From Rhizobium sp. NFR03 (lineage in GTDB: Bacteria; Pseudomonadota; Alphaproteobacteria; Rhizobiales; Rhizobiaceae): a stretch of DNA of 64,000 nt. Positions 1 through 9,121 of the stretch are shown one piece after another; the stretch's first letter is position 1, and each line of letters begins with the position of its first letter. The notes below the pieces were generated by a model. It had not been told where the DNA came from. It saw nothing but the letters and a program-made list of their open reading frames with translations, and searched no databases. The translations under genes and the position numbers were made by a program. The stretch is from positions 1 through 64,000 of the forward strand of contig NZ_FOGR01000013.1 in NCBI RefSeq assembly GCF_900111275.1, written 5' to 3'.

Positions 1-16
1 ACCTTCACCCATACTT

Positions 17-43
17 GGTGTCCACCTTTTTTAAGTGGACACC
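17..43. repeat. Perfect 9-bp inverted repeat at left edge
   Basis: Arms GGTGTCCAC (17-25) and GTGGACACC (35-43) are perfect reverse complements around a 9-nt loop that contains a T run. It could be a hairpin or the abutted ends of a mobile element. There is no T tract after the second arm, so it is not a typical intrinsic terminator. No gene is close enough to assign it. Confidence 0.55.
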
Positions 44-467
44 TCATGCCAAAGCTCACTCAACTACAGAAGGTGCGGAGAAATTCGCGCTTACGACGCA
101 TGTGTTTTTGAGGTGTTCAGGAGCAGGAGTGAGGATTGGCGCGCACAAATGAGCGAGGTGCTGCGCAAAGCGGCGGGCCCTTGAAAACCGCGTAGATGAT
201 GCTTGGGCTTTGCGCTCGCCGTTTCAGCCTTACACCTCCCTCGGCGACAGCATGATACATGGACCGTACCGTTCTAGGTTAGTTTCCATCGGTGAAAGAT
301 GCGATGGCGCCTCAGCGCTGCCGCAGCCGTCAAGCTGCATCGAACAGTTGTGCTCGCTATCCCAAGGCTACCCGACGGAACGCCCTTTACACGGCTAGCT
401 CGACCTCGTTAAAGCTAAAGAATGGACCTCGGGCAAATGCAACGGAACGAGTGTCAGGGATCTGAGC
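44..467. other. Intergenic stretch without a supportable gene
   Basis: Only short frames without family resemblance occur here. It must contain the promoter of the DUF350 operon that begins at 468, but I cannot point to convincing -35 and -10 elements. I see no RNA gene. Confidence 0.4.
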
Positions 468-869
468 ATGATCAACTCTCTTGCAGGCCTTCCGGCATTC
501 CTGAGCTACTTCGTCGTCGGCCTTGCTGCCTTCGGCATCTTCACGCTCGTCTACACGCGCCTGACGCCGCAGCGCGAGGCGCAACTCATTCGCGAGGGAA
601 ACCTTGCCGCGGTCACAGCCTTTCTTGGTGCGCTCGTTGGGTTCAGCCTGCCGCTCGCCTCGGCGGCCGCCAATTCCGTGAGTATTCTCGACTATGCAGT
701 CTGGGCCTTTGTGGGCATTCTTGTGCAGGTTCTCGCCTACTTCATCGCCAACGCCACGATGACCGGCCTGCATGAGAAAATCACCGCAGGAAACGTAGCA
801 GCGGGTCTTTGGGGCGGTGGCTTGGCGCTGATCATCGGTATCCTCAACGCTGCGTGCATGACATACTAG
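468..869 (+). CDS. DUF350 family inner-membrane protein
   Basis: This 133-aa protein is almost entirely hydrophobic, with four likely membrane segments at about residues 8-29, 45-67, 72-97 and 110-131. Size, the LG-LVGF-LPLAS stretch and the glycine-rich last segment fit the DUF350 (YjfL-like) family, whose biochemical role is unknown. It is the first gene of a tight operon with a DUF1190 protein and a glutathionylspermidine-synthase-like enzyme, the same association as yjfL-yjfM-yjfC in Escherichia coli. Family and operon are well supported; function is not. Confidence 0.85.
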   Translation: MINSLAGLPAFLSYFVVGLAAFGIFTLVYTRLTPQREAQLIREGNLAAVTAFLGALVGFSLPLASAAANSVSILDYAVWAFVGILVQVLAYFIANATMTGLHEKITAGNVAAGLWGGGLALIIGILNAACMTY

Positions 870-875
870 GGGCTG

Positions 876-1484
876 GTGATGCGCAAATATCTCGCGAAAA
901 AACATCAACCCATTCTCGCCCTCGGCTCCATCGCAGCCTCTGCTTTCCTTCTCTCGCAGTGCAGTCGCGACACGACCCCGGACCTGATCTTCTCAACACC
1001 CGAACAGTGCATCGCCTCCGGCATGGACAGGCTCGTCTGCCAAGCGGGCTATCAGGATGCAGTACACTCGAATCTAACCAAGGCACCGCAGTTCTCCAGC
1101 CTTGCGCAGTGCGAAGGCGAGTTCGGCGAAAAGAAGTGTGTCGAGAGACCCGCAGGAACCCCAACGGCCTTCGGCACACATAGCGGCATCTTCGTTCCGA
1201 TTATGTCAGGCTACCTGCTCTCTTCCGCATTCACGAACATCAACGATTATCAGGCAGATCGACGGCGCCGACAAGAAGAAGAGGATAACGCTGGGGGTTC
1301 GGCAGGCGGAGCATTCGGGTCGAGTGCAGTCTACCAGAAGCGGAACGGCGACAGGGTGATCCCGAGCAGCATGCGCGGCGACCGTCAGGGCATGACGACG
1401 CTTGAGCGCGGACAGCATAGCATCAATCCGGTCAAGGTCGTCAGCCGGCGCGGCTTCGGGACGCACATGCGTGGTGGTGGCTGA
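876..1484 (+). CDS. DUF1190 family protein, probable exported or lipoprotein
   Basis: This 202-aa protein has a basic N-terminus, a hydrophobic segment (about residues 13-27) and Cys29 in a LLSQC context, suggesting membrane export and possibly lipid attachment. The Cys-rich EQCIASGMDRLVCQAGY segment and the Gly/Arg-rich tail are typical of DUF1190 (YgiB/YjfM). It starts GTG-ATG six bases after the DUF350 stop, and its TGA at 1482-1484 sits one base before the next ATG, so translation of the three genes is probably coupled. The molecular role of the family is not established. Confidence 0.85.
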   Translation: MMRKYLAKKHQPILALGSIAASAFLLSQCSRDTTPDLIFSTPEQCIASGMDRLVCQAGYQDAVHSNLTKAPQFSSLAQCEGEFGEKKCVERPAGTPTAFGTHSGIFVPIMSGYLLSSAFTNINDYQADRRRRQEEEDNAGGSAGGAFGSSAVYQKRNGDRVIPSSMRGDRQGMTTLERGQHSINPVKVVSRRGFGTHMRGGG

Positions 1485-1485
1485 G

Positions 1486-2643
1486 ATGCAGCGGATCACG
1501 CTTCGAGAGCGCCCAGGCTGGCGGGACAAGGCAAACGAGGTCGGCTTTGGCTTCCACGAGATGTATGGTGAGCCATACTGGCTCGACGATGCAGCCTATA
1601 CTTTCACGCTGGAGGAGATCGAGACCTCAATTGAGGAGCCGAGCCAGGAATTGCACGACATGTGCATGGATCTCGTCGGCGACATCGTCGGAAACGAGGA
1701 AATACTTGAGCGACTTGCCATTCCGCAGGACCACCATGATCTTGTGCGTCATTCCTGGGAGCGCGGCGACCGGCATCTCTATGGTCGCTTCGATCTTGCC
1801 TATGACGGAACTGGACCCGCCAAGCTGCTGGAATACAACGCGGATACACCGACGTCCGTGTTCGAGACAGCCTATTTCCAGTACGAATGGCTGACCGACA
1901 TGATCGCGCTCGGACACCTGCCGAGCAATGCCGATCAATACAACCTGCTGCAGGAAACGCTGATCGACGCATTCCGTCAATTCCCGGAAGAGCCGATCTT
2001 TCACTTCGCCGCAGTGACGGAGAACGACGAGGATCGCGGCACGACGGTTTATCTTATGAATTGCGCGATACAGGCCGGCCACCGCGTTGCCCTATTGGAT
2101 ATGGCAGATATTGGTATCGACGAAGGCGGACGTTTTGCCGATCTTGACGGTCGGATCATCGAGCGTTGTTTCAAGCTCTACCCTTGGGAGTTTCTGTTGC
2201 GAGAGCCCTTCGCTGACAGGCTTTCGTCTGCAGGACAAGTGTTCGTGGAGCCTGCTTGGAAATCCGTCCTGTCGAACAAAGGCCTGCTGCCCCTGCTCTG
2301 GAACCGGCATCCCGGCCATCCGAACTTGCTTGCCAGCTACTTTCTGGACGATCCTGCCGCCGCTGCCCTAACCGATTATGTTAGAAAGCCGCTGCTGTCG
2401 CGCGAGGGAGAGAATGTGACGATTTTCGAGCGTGGGCGGGAGATGCTGGCCGCACCCGGCGATTACGGCGCCGAAGGTTTCGTTCTTCAGGCATATGCGC
2501 CCTTGTTTCGAAGCGATACCGGATACGCGGTTCTTGGAAGCTGGGTCGTCGGCGACCGCGCCTGCGCGCTCGGCATGCGTGAAGACACGTCACGCATTAC
2601 GGCCAACCTATCGCGGTTCGTGCCACACGTCATTCTGGATTGA
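1486..2643 (+). CDS. Glutathionylspermidine synthase family protein (YgiC/YjfC-like)
   Basis: The ATG at 1486 gives a 385-aa protein starting MQRITLRERPGW, the usual N-terminus of the family; longer in-frame versions run back into the DUF1190 gene. The GRFDLAYDG, KLLEYNADTPTS and YPWEFL blocks belong to the ATP-grasp C-N ligase domain of glutathionylspermidine synthase. The amidase domain of the bifunctional E. coli Gss is absent. YgiC-type members are peptide-spermidine ligase homologues of uncertain substrate. The family assignment is firm and the substrate is open. Confidence 0.9.
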   Translation: MQRITLRERPGWRDKANEVGFGFHEMYGEPYWLDDAAYTFTLEEIETSIEEPSQELHDMCMDLVGDIVGNEEILERLAIPQDHHDLVRHSWERGDRHLYGRFDLAYDGTGPAKLLEYNADTPTSVFETAYFQYEWLTDMIALGHLPSNADQYNLLQETLIDAFRQFPEEPIFHFAAVTENDEDRGTTVYLMNCAIQAGHRVALLDMADIGIDEGGRFADLDGRIIERCFKLYPWEFLLREPFADRLSSAGQVFVEPAWKSVLSNKGLLPLLWNRHPGHPNLLASYFLDDPAAAALTDYVRKPLLSREGENVTIFERGREMLAAPGDYGAEGFVLQAYAPLFRSDTGYAVLGSWVVGDRACALGMREDTSRITANLSRFVPHVILD

Positions 2644-2923
2644 TCCCGTCCTGTCGAATTTCTCGATTTCGAAGTGTCCTGCCCCAGGTGAAATCTTCGG
2701 GATCACCACGCTTCTAAATACCCAAATATCAAGTAGCGAGGACTTACGAAGATTACGGTTATTGAAAGTTACGCGCCAACGGAAAAGAGGACCGCCAGCA
2801 GGCTAACGACCTACGCCTTGATGGGAGATGAACCGGCGACCCGCTGAGGTTCAAAGACGTCGGCAGGAAACGACGAGCAAGAATGACGGACAGCCGGATA
2901 CCGTCGCCGCCGCTCCTTCGCGG

Positions 2924-3880
2924 CTAGGCGATGCCAAACGCTTTTCGATCGCCGTCCCAGTTCGTCGTTCTGAGGAACTGCTCCCAACTCAGGCTCGCCG
3001 GGTTGATCCGTCGGCTCCATTCGAGATCCCGGTCCTTGCGGAAATAACCGTGCTCTACCGCATATTCCGCCATCCCGATGACCTCGCGGACGAGCTCCTC
3101 GTTCTCCGCAAACTCGGGAAAGTGGTTGATCAGTTCCTTGGAGCGATAGGCGGAGGCGTAGACGGCCTTCCTCCCGGTGACGCGGGTGAATGTCTCGATC
3201 ATCTCGGCTGGGGAGAGGACGTCGCCTATGACGGGCAGTGTATGACCGGCATAGGCGTCCGGGTGATCCAAGATCTCCAAGACCGCGGGTCCGGTGGCCG
3301 TCAGCGGATCGACAAACGGAGCTTGAAAAGGCTCGGGCAGGTAGCCCGGAAAAACCAGCGCGTCGCCGTCCTTCCGCGGAACATAGTATTCGAGCAAGTT
3401 AGTGTAGAAGAATGCGAGCTGAATGAACGAGCTTCGGATCGGAAGCTCGCGGATGTATGCCTCCACCCTCGCCTTGTCCGTGAAGTGCGGCGCGAATTTC
3501 TTTCCACCTGTGATGCTGTCGACATTCTCCAGCGAGCTGAAGACGACGTGGCCAACGCCTGCCTCCACGCAGGCGTCTGCAAGTTCCTTCCCGATGGCGA
3601 ACTCGTAGCCCGCTGGCGGGACGACACCTGGGGTCATGAGGAAAGCCATTTCCGCGCCTTTGAACGCATTGACGAGATCCTGCCCGTGGTTGAGCGCGAG
3701 CGGTACCTGGACAAGCTCGGCGCCCTGTTCCGCCAGTCGAAGCGCCTCGGTGGAACCGGTACGACCCGTAAGGGCGCGCACGCGGTAGCGCCCGCTCTGC
3801 AACAGCGACTGGGCGACGCTACGGCCCTGCTTGCTCAGGCTGCCAGCCACCGCAACCAAGGGTTTATTTTCGAACGACAT
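2924..3880 (-). CDS. NmrA-like NAD(P)-binding protein
   Basis: This 318-aa Rossmann-fold protein (start MSFENKPLVAVAG) has a nucleotide-binding turn GSLSKQGRSVAQSL near residues 10-23 and the overall pattern of NmrA/NAD(P)-dependent epimerase-like proteins: an atypical SDR without a recognisable YxxxK active site, often a redox sensor or quinone reductase. It is divergent from the LysR gene at 3991 across about 110 bp, the classic arrangement of a LysR regulator and its target. Substrate unknown. Confidence 0.85.
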   Translation of the reverse strand: MSFENKPLVAVAGSLSKQGRSVAQSLLQSGRYRVRALTGRTGSTEALRLAEQGAELVQVPLALNHGQDLVNAFKGAEMAFLMTPGVVPPAGYEFAIGKELADACVEAGVGHVVFSSLENVDSITGGKKFAPHFTDKARVEAYIRELPIRSSFIQLAFFYTNLLEYYVPRKDGDALVFPGYLPEPFQAPFVDPLTATGPAVLEILDHPDAYAGHTLPVIGDVLSPAEMIETFTRVTGRKAVYASAYRSKELINHFPEFAENEELVREVIGMAEYAVEHGYFRKDRDLEWSRRINPASLSWEQFLRTTNWDGDRKAFGIA

Positions 3881-3950
3881 GTGGATCTCCATCACCTGTT
3901 GGAGCCTCTTTGACGCTCCTTGCGAAAACGGTCATCGCAGCTCGTAACGT

Positions 3951-3965
3951 ATCTGTGAAATCGAT
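3951..3965. promoter_or_regulatory. Candidate LysR box (ATC-N9-GAT)
   Basis: ATC (3951-3953) and GAT (3963-3965) are separated by 9 nt, the half-site layout known for NodD-type LysR regulators (a form of T-N11-A). It lies between the divergent NmrA-like gene and the LysR gene, 26 nt before the latter's ATG. This is one small motif, so chance occurrence is possible. Confidence 0.3.
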
Positions 3966-3990
3966 TCCTTTTGGTGCTACCATCCAAAGG

Positions 3991-4890
3991 ATGGATACTT
4001 CACGAATGGACCTTAATCTCCTTGTCAGCCTGGAGGTTCTTCTAGCAGAGCGGAACGTCACGAAGGCGGCCTCTCGGCTTGGCCTGAGCCAGCCAGCCCT
4101 CAGCGCCCAGTTGAATCGGCTACGCGACCTGTTCGAGGACCCGCTGCTGGTTCCTACCCACCGACGCATGATACCGACAGCGAAGGCGCTCGAGCTGCTG
4201 GAACCACTGCGGGCCTCGCTGGACCAGTTCCGCAAGATGCTCCAAAGCCATGACAGCTTTGCCCCGGAAACCGCAGAGCTGAAGGTGGCCATCGCCTGCA
4301 CGGATTATGTCGAGGCCACTGTGGCAATCCCGGTGATCTTGGCTTTGCGCAAACAAGCTCCCAAGATACGCGTCGCGGTTCATCGCCTGAACCCACCGAC
4401 ATTGGCCCGGCAACTTGCAGACGGCGACGTCGATTTCGCCATCGCCACTCCTGATCCACTTAATCAGGACCTTCGCACCCAGCACCTGTTCGAGGAGAAC
4501 TATGTTCTCGTTGGCCGGAAAGGGCATCCACGCATCAAGGACGCGCGGACGGTGGAAGGTTTCGCCGGCCTCGAACAGGTGATCGTCTCCCCTTCAGGCG
4601 GAAGCTTCTCCACGCCGGTCGATGCCTTACTGGCAGCACAGGGCTGCCAGCGAAGGGTGGCTCCCTCGGCGGCCTCCTTCTTGATCGTTCCCGGAATGGT
4701 TGCGTCCAGCGACCTCGTCGCCCTGGTACCGCGACGGCTACTGCGGACCGCCGGGCCTCCACTCGACGTTATTGAAGTTCCGTGGCTGTCGGAAAGTTTC
4801 GAGGTGGCTCTGATATGGCATGAGCGCAGCCAAGGACATCAGGGCCACCGCTGGGTTCGCGAACTCGTTCATGGTCTGACTGCCGGTTAG
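3991..4890 (+). CDS. LysR family transcriptional regulator, NodD-like subgroup
   Basis: The ATG at 3991 gives a 299-aa protein beginning MDTSRMDLNLLVSLEVLL, as in the NodD/LinR-type branch. The winged helix-turn-helix lies in residues 6-65 (NVTKAASRLGLSQPALSAQL is its core) and the rest is the periplasmic-binding-like effector domain. The frame extends upstream without homology. It probably controls the divergent NmrA-like gene and itself; the ligand is unknown. Confidence 0.9.
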   Translation: MDTSRMDLNLLVSLEVLLAERNVTKAASRLGLSQPALSAQLNRLRDLFEDPLLVPTHRRMIPTAKALELLEPLRASLDQFRKMLQSHDSFAPETAELKVAIACTDYVEATVAIPVILALRKQAPKIRVAVHRLNPPTLARQLADGDVDFAIATPDPLNQDLRTQHLFEENYVLVGRKGHPRIKDARTVEGFAGLEQVIVSPSGGSFSTPVDALLAAQGCQRRVAPSAASFLIVPGMVASSDLVALVPRRLLRTAGPPLDVIEVPWLSESFEVALIWHERSQGHQGHRWVRELVHGLTAG

Positions 4891-5028
4891 AAGGGAAGGC
4901 AGGCTGGACGGCTTCGGTTCACAGTTTGAGTATTTGCTGGCCCAAACTGGACCGCTGCAGAGGCTTGATACATCGGGAGCGGCGGCCACGTCTCCTAGAC
5001 TTTCGGCTCTTGAACGGTATCGAACACT

Positions 5029-5289
5029 CTACACGAGATTACCTTTGCAACCTTGAGTTAGTTCAACTGCTTGGTTTTCGAAGTCCGATACCGTGACGCC
5101 ACTTACTTGATGGTCGAAGGTCGCAACCTTCTGCAGGCGATCGTCGGTCTGGCCTGTAATCGGGGCAACCACTTCCTTGGCTTTGTTCGTCAGCTCGTCG
5201 AGGGTCTGAGCGCTTGCGGGATGTGCGAGCGAGATAATGGCGGCTGCAACGGCGAGGCGCGAAACGCTGGGAGCATCGAATGACATCAT
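5029..5289 (-). CDS. Small exported protein of unknown function
   Basis: This 86-aa protein has a signal peptide (hydrophobic core about residues 10-25, cleavage likely after PASAQ) and a mature part of about 58 residues with one cysteine near the end. A strong AAGGAGG ribosome binding site lies just upstream of its double ATG. I do not recognise a family. It is transcribed away from the alcohol dehydrogenase at 5566, so the two share a divergent control region of about 275 bp. Confidence 0.6.
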   Translation of the reverse strand: MMSFDAPSVSRLAVAAAIISLAHPASAQTLDELTNKAKEVVAPITGQTDDRLQKVATFDHQVSGVTVSDFENQAVELTQGCKGNLV

Positions 5290-5448
5290 GTCCTCCTTTT
5301 CCAGAATTCGATGCCGAACTTCCTCCCGAACTTCGGGATCCGTGCCTCACTGCATTTACCCCGCGTTGAAAGATCGGCCGGAGGGCAACGGGACTGCGTG
5401 TCGCCCCATCAGTCAACATCACGCCTTGGAAAAACTCGCTCGAAACGG

Positions 5449-5473
5449 GGAACCATCGCGCCCGGTGCTGGTT
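5449..5473 (+). promoter_or_regulatory. Possible EcfG-type general stress promoter
   Basis: GGAAC (5449-5453), 16 nt, then GGTT (5470-5473) nearly matches the alphaproteobacterial EcfG consensus GGAAC-N16/17-CGTT, about 95 nt before the alcohol dehydrogenase start. The -10 element has one mismatch. Confidence 0.25.
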
Positions 5474-5565
5474 CGCGCGGGCATCGGTAGGTGGCCTACC
5501 TTCAGTTCTTGCGCGTTCAGAGGCCTCCTCACTGGTTGAACGATCAACGCAGACAGGAGAAACCT

Positions 5566-6741
5566 ATGCGCGCTCTCGTTTGGCACGGCAAGGAAGACAT
5601 CCGGTGCGACACTGTATCGGACCCGGAAATCGAGCATCCGCGTGATGCGATCATCAAGGTCACGAGTTGCGCGATCTGCGGCTCGGATCTTCACCTGTTC
5701 CACAATTTCATTCCGGCCATGATGCCAGGCGACATCATGGGGCATGAAATGATGGGCGAAGTGGTCGAAACCGGCGCGGAGGCAAGCGCTAGCTTGAAGA
5801 AAGGCGACCGGATCGTGGTCCCCTTCACCATCAACTGCGGTGAATGCGACCAGTGCAAGCGCGGGAATTTCTCCGTCTGCGAGCGGACGAACCGGAAGAA
5901 GGAACTCGCCGACAAGGCGTTTGGCCATACCACCGCCGGCCTGTTCGGCTACACGCATCTGACCGGCGGTTATCCCGGCGGACAGGCCGAGTATCTGAGG
6001 GTGCCGTTCGCAGACAAGACACATATCAAGGTTCCGGACAGCCTCACGGATGAACAGGTGCTTTTCCTCGGCGACATCTTTCCGACAGGCTGGCAGGCGG
6101 CCGCCCAGTGCGACATCGAGCCCACCGACACGGTGGTGGTTTGGGGTTGCGGCCCGGTCGGCCAGATGACGATCCGCAGTGCCGTGCTTCTGGGCGCCAA
6201 GCAGGTGGTCGCGATCGACTGCATCCCCGAACGTCTTTCCATGGCGGAGGCTGGCGGTGCCATCACCATCAACTTCGAGGATGAAAGCGTCATCGAGCGG
6301 CTGAACGAGCTGACCGGCGGCAAGGGACCGGAAAAATGCATCGATGCCGTCGGGCTCGAAAGCCATGTGTCGATGGGTCAGCCGGACACGCTGCTGGACC
6401 GCGCCAAGCAGGTGGTGATGCTGGAGAACGACCGTCCGCATGTGCTGCGCGAGATGATCTATGTCTGCCGCCCGGGCGGCATCATCTCCATCCCTGGTGT
6501 CTATAGCGGTCTCGTCGACAAGATCCCGATGGGCATGGCCATGAACAAGGGCCTCTCCTTCCGTATGGGTCAGACCCATGTGAAGCGCTGGACCGACGAT
6601 CTGTTGCGCCGCATCGAGGACGGCCAGATCGACCCGTCCTTTGTCATCACCCACACCGTCGGGCTCGAAGAGGGTCCGGAGATGTACAAGGTATTCCGCG
6701 ACAAGCAGGACAGCTGCATCAAGGTTGTTCTGAAGCCTTGA
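5566..6741 (+). CDS. Zinc-dependent alcohol dehydrogenase (MDR family)
   Basis: The ATG at 5566 (after CAGGAGA) gives a 391-aa medium-chain dehydrogenase. It has the catalytic-zinc residues in [11 protein letters not shown] and GHEMMG, four structural-zinc cysteines in [16 protein letters not shown], and the Rossmann turn WGCGPVGQM near residue 190. The long insert around residues 270-300 is seen in formaldehyde-dehydrogenase-like members acting without glutathione. It oxidises an alcohol or aldehyde hydrate with NAD(P); the substrate cannot be read from sequence. A paralogue lies at 9122, and three small genes lie between. Confidence 0.9.
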   Translation: MRALVWHGKEDIRCDTVSDPEIEHPRDAIIKVTSCAICGSDLHLFHNFIPAMMPGDIMGHEMMGEVVETGAEASASLKKGDRIVVPFTINCGECDQCKRGNFSVCERTNRKKELADKAFGHTTAGLFGYTHLTGGYPGGQAEYLRVPFADKTHIKVPDSLTDEQVLFLGDIFPTGWQAAAQCDIEPTDTVVVWGCGPVGQMTIRSAVLLGAKQVVAIDCIPERLSMAEAGGAITINFEDESVIERLNELTGGKGPEKCIDAVGLESHVSMGQPDTLLDRAKQVVMLENDRPHVLREMIYVCRPGGIISIPGVYSGLVDKIPMGMAMNKGLSFRMGQTHVKRWTDDLLRRIEDGQIDPSFVITHTVGLEEGPEMYKVFRDKQDSCIKVVLKP

Positions 6742-6755
6742 AGGAGGATTTGAAC

Positions 6756-7340
6756 ATGTCTTTTCTCAGCAATATGGCCCGTTCGGGCGGTGATCCGAAA
6801 GTGCTGCGGTCGGGCCCGAGCTCGCTTGGCTCATCCGACCGGTTGGCTCGCAATCTTGGCTGGTTCAGCATCGGTCTCGGTCTTGCGGAGTTGCTCGCAG
6901 CAGGCAAGATCACGAGCGCGCTTGGCATGCATGGCAAGGAAAATCTCGTTCGTGCCTTCGGATTGCGGGAAATCACCTCTGGTTTCATGACGCTGTCGGT
7001 GGACAAACAGGCGGGGCTTATGAGCCGGATCGCCGGGGATGCGCTCGACATTGCGACCCTGGCCACGGCCATGCGCCCCGACAATCCCAAGCGCGGAAAT
7101 GCTGCCCTTGCGTTTGCGATGGTGGCGGGCATTACCCTTCTCGACATCATTGCCACCGGCGCAAGTACGGTCCGCCACACGCGCCACCAAGGCCAGCGGC
7201 GCAGCTACGGTGACCGCAGCGGCTTTCCAAAGGGCGTCGAAGCATCCCGCCGGGCAGCTCGAAAACAGCTGGCGGATTTACGATCAACGCCGAAGGAAGC
7301 AAACGACAAATCCAGAAGGCCAGCCGGAACTGGTCATTGA
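6756..7340 (+). CDS. Hypothetical membrane protein
   Basis: The ATG at 6756 with AAGGAGG 8 nt upstream gives 194 aa. Hydrophobic helices lie at about residues 35-55 and 120-140; the C-terminal 50 residues are very basic (HTRHQGQRRSYGDRS onward). Proteins of this kind have been loosely labelled cyclase/dehydrase-associated, but no catalytic motif is visible. It follows the dehydrogenase by 14 nt and is probably cotranscribed with it. Confidence 0.7.
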   Translation: MSFLSNMARSGGDPKVLRSGPSSLGSSDRLARNLGWFSIGLGLAELLAAGKITSALGMHGKENLVRAFGLREITSGFMTLSVDKQAGLMSRIAGDALDIATLATAMRPDNPKRGNAALAFAMVAGITLLDIIATGASTVRHTRHQGQRRSYGDRSGFPKGVEASRRAARKQLADLRSTPKEANDKSRRPAGTGH

Positions 7341-7418
7341 TGAAATATCCGTTGCAGGAAGGTGGGAGCCGAATAGCCCTGCCCGTCCCTGTTCCGGAAA
7401 CCGTGAGAGACAGCAATC

Positions 7419-8501
7419 ATGACTGTCGAACAAATCGTCGGGGCGGGGCTGATGGTGCTCTTCCTGGCCGACATTTTCCTCACCGTTCTTTACGCGCGCG
7501 CTGGTACCGGATTGCTCGCCCCGCGCTGGAACCGCCTTGTCTGGGCATCAATCGGTAGCGTGGCCGGCCTGTTCGGCTCCCGCCGCTCGATAGCCTTGTC
7601 GTTTGCCGGCCCCCTGATTGTCGTCGCGCTCATTGGGTTCTGGGCGCTTGGATTGACGACTGGGGCTGCACTGATCATTCACCCTGAACTGGGGACCGCG
7701 ATCCGGCCGAGCAGCGGCGGCGCATCGACGGATTTCGTGACCGCTCTGCTGGTGGCCGGCAATAGCCTCTCGATCGTCGGAGGCGGCGATTATTCGCCGT
7801 ACACGTCCGGCACCCGTATGCTTTTCCTTTTTAATTCGCTGGTCGGAGCATCGGTCCTGTCGCTGGTACTCAGCTATCTCGTGCAGGTCTATTCTGCTCT
7901 GCGTGACCGTAACGCTCTGGCGCTCACTGTCGATCTTATGACCGGCGGCACGGGAGATGCGGCTCAAATGCTGGCCCGGCTTGGCCCTGATGGGGATTTC
8001 AGCAATGCCACGAGCGAACTCAGCAATCTTGCGCGATCGTTGGCCATGACCAAGGAAGCGCACCATTTCTATCCGTTGCTGTTCTACTTCCGCTTCAGGG
8101 AGCCGCTCTACTCCGTGTCGCGGATGAGCTTCATATTGCTTGATCTCACCACCCTGATCGAGACGACATTTGATCGTCAGAAGTATGGCGCACTCATCGG
8201 GTCGGGACCCGTCAGTTCACTGCGCGACTGCGCAAGATTGCTACTCGATACAGTGGATCGGAACTTCCCGACGACTGATGCGGGTCATTCCAGTGCGGTG
8301 CCTGTCGAACATCACAAGAGGAGCTATGCCGTCGCGTCAGATGTGCTGCGCAACGCGGGCATCCAGACGCAGTCGCATGCAGAAAGCTACGCTGCGCAAC
8401 GGAGCCGATGGGAACCGCTCGTTCGCCGCGTTGCGCCGACACTTGGCTACCGAATGAGCGAAATCGACAGCCGCAGTGCAGCGGATGAAGGGCTTAATTA
8501 G
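7419..8501 (+). CDS. Two-TM potassium-channel-like membrane protein
   Basis: This 360-aa protein has N-terminal membrane helices (about residues 5-25 and 60-90), a short re-entrant-like stretch with SIVGGGDYSP near residue 123, a further helix (about 140-160) and a roughly 200-residue soluble C-terminus. GGGD stands where K+ channels have the G(Y/F)GD selectivity filter, and the TM-pore-TM layout fits the two-pore/ion-channel-2 family. The changed filter makes ion selectivity uncertain. It is probably part of the 5566-10285 gene group. Confidence 0.7.
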   Translation: MTVEQIVGAGLMVLFLADIFLTVLYARAGTGLLAPRWNRLVWASIGSVAGLFGSRRSIALSFAGPLIVVALIGFWALGLTTGAALIIHPELGTAIRPSSGGASTDFVTALLVAGNSLSIVGGGDYSPYTSGTRMLFLFNSLVGASVLSLVLSYLVQVYSALRDRNALALTVDLMTGGTGDAAQMLARLGPDGDFSNATSELSNLARSLAMTKEAHHFYPLLFYFRFREPLYSVSRMSFILLDLTTLIETTFDRQKYGALIGSGPVSSLRDCARLLLDTVDRNFPTTDAGHSSAVPVEHHKRSYAVASDVLRNAGIQTQSHAESYAAQRSRWEPLVRRVAPTLGYRMSEIDSRSAADEGLN

Positions 8502-8595
8502 AGAAGACTCGAAACTGATGAGCCAAGACGACGATCATGATGGTCGTCTCGAACGCGCTCGACCGAAGACATCGCTTTAGCACAAGGAAGTCACT

Positions 8596-9111
8596 ATGAA
8601 CGCCGTTGAACATGAGACACAGCTGGACGCGGCTGCCCGAGCGTATGTCACGATTGGCATGCCTGCAGAAGAGCTTAGGACCTTATGGCAGCGCCCCGAC
8701 ATTCAGGCCCTTATCTGGGCTGACTTTGCTGACCTGACCCCGGTTGCTGATCGCACCCTCGATTGGGTCGCCCATGGTCCAGCGGGCGGTGAATATCGCT
8801 GGCGCACCGAGACGGCTGAAGTCGGCGCCAATGAGATCCGCTGGTCGAGTCTCGATGGAGCCGACGTGCCAAATGTGGGCTCGGTAACCTTCCACCCGGC
8901 GCCGGGCGATCGGGGCACCGAGCTGCATCTGGAGGTGAAGTTCGACCCCCCGGGGGGCGTCGTTGGTGAGGCAGTCAGCAAGCTGTTCCATGTCGTTCCT
9001 CGGGAGATCGTCCTCAAGGCGCTCTACAGGTTCCGAGCTTTGGCCGTCACGGGCGAGATACCGACAACAAATCCGCAACCTGCTGCTAGATCCGGCAGCA
9101 CTGACCGATAG
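8596..9111 (+). CDS. SRPBCC (START-like) domain protein
   Basis: This 171-aa soluble protein has the SRPBCC/polyketide-cyclase-like pattern: a VTIGMPAEELRTLWQRPD opening (about residues 16-33), alternating beta strands with GGEYRWRTE and GTELHLEVKFDPPGG, and a long C-terminal helix starting near FHVVPREIV. Such folds bind hydrophobic ligands. It lies 10 nt before the second alcohol dehydrogenase, so it may be cotranscribed. Ligand unknown. Confidence 0.75.
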   Translation: MNAVEHETQLDAAARAYVTIGMPAEELRTLWQRPDIQALIWADFADLTPVADRTLDWVAHGPAGGEYRWRTETAEVGANEIRWSSLDGADVPNVGSVTFHPAPGDRGTELHLEVKFDPPGGVVGEAVSKLFHVVPREIVLKALYRFRALAVTGEIPTTNPQPAARSGSTDR

Positions 9112-9121
9112 GAGTATTCTG

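Noticed and set aside
210-398. 62-codon plus-strand frame before the DUF350 gene
   Set aside because: No ribosome binding site, no family resemblance and composition like non-coding DNA.
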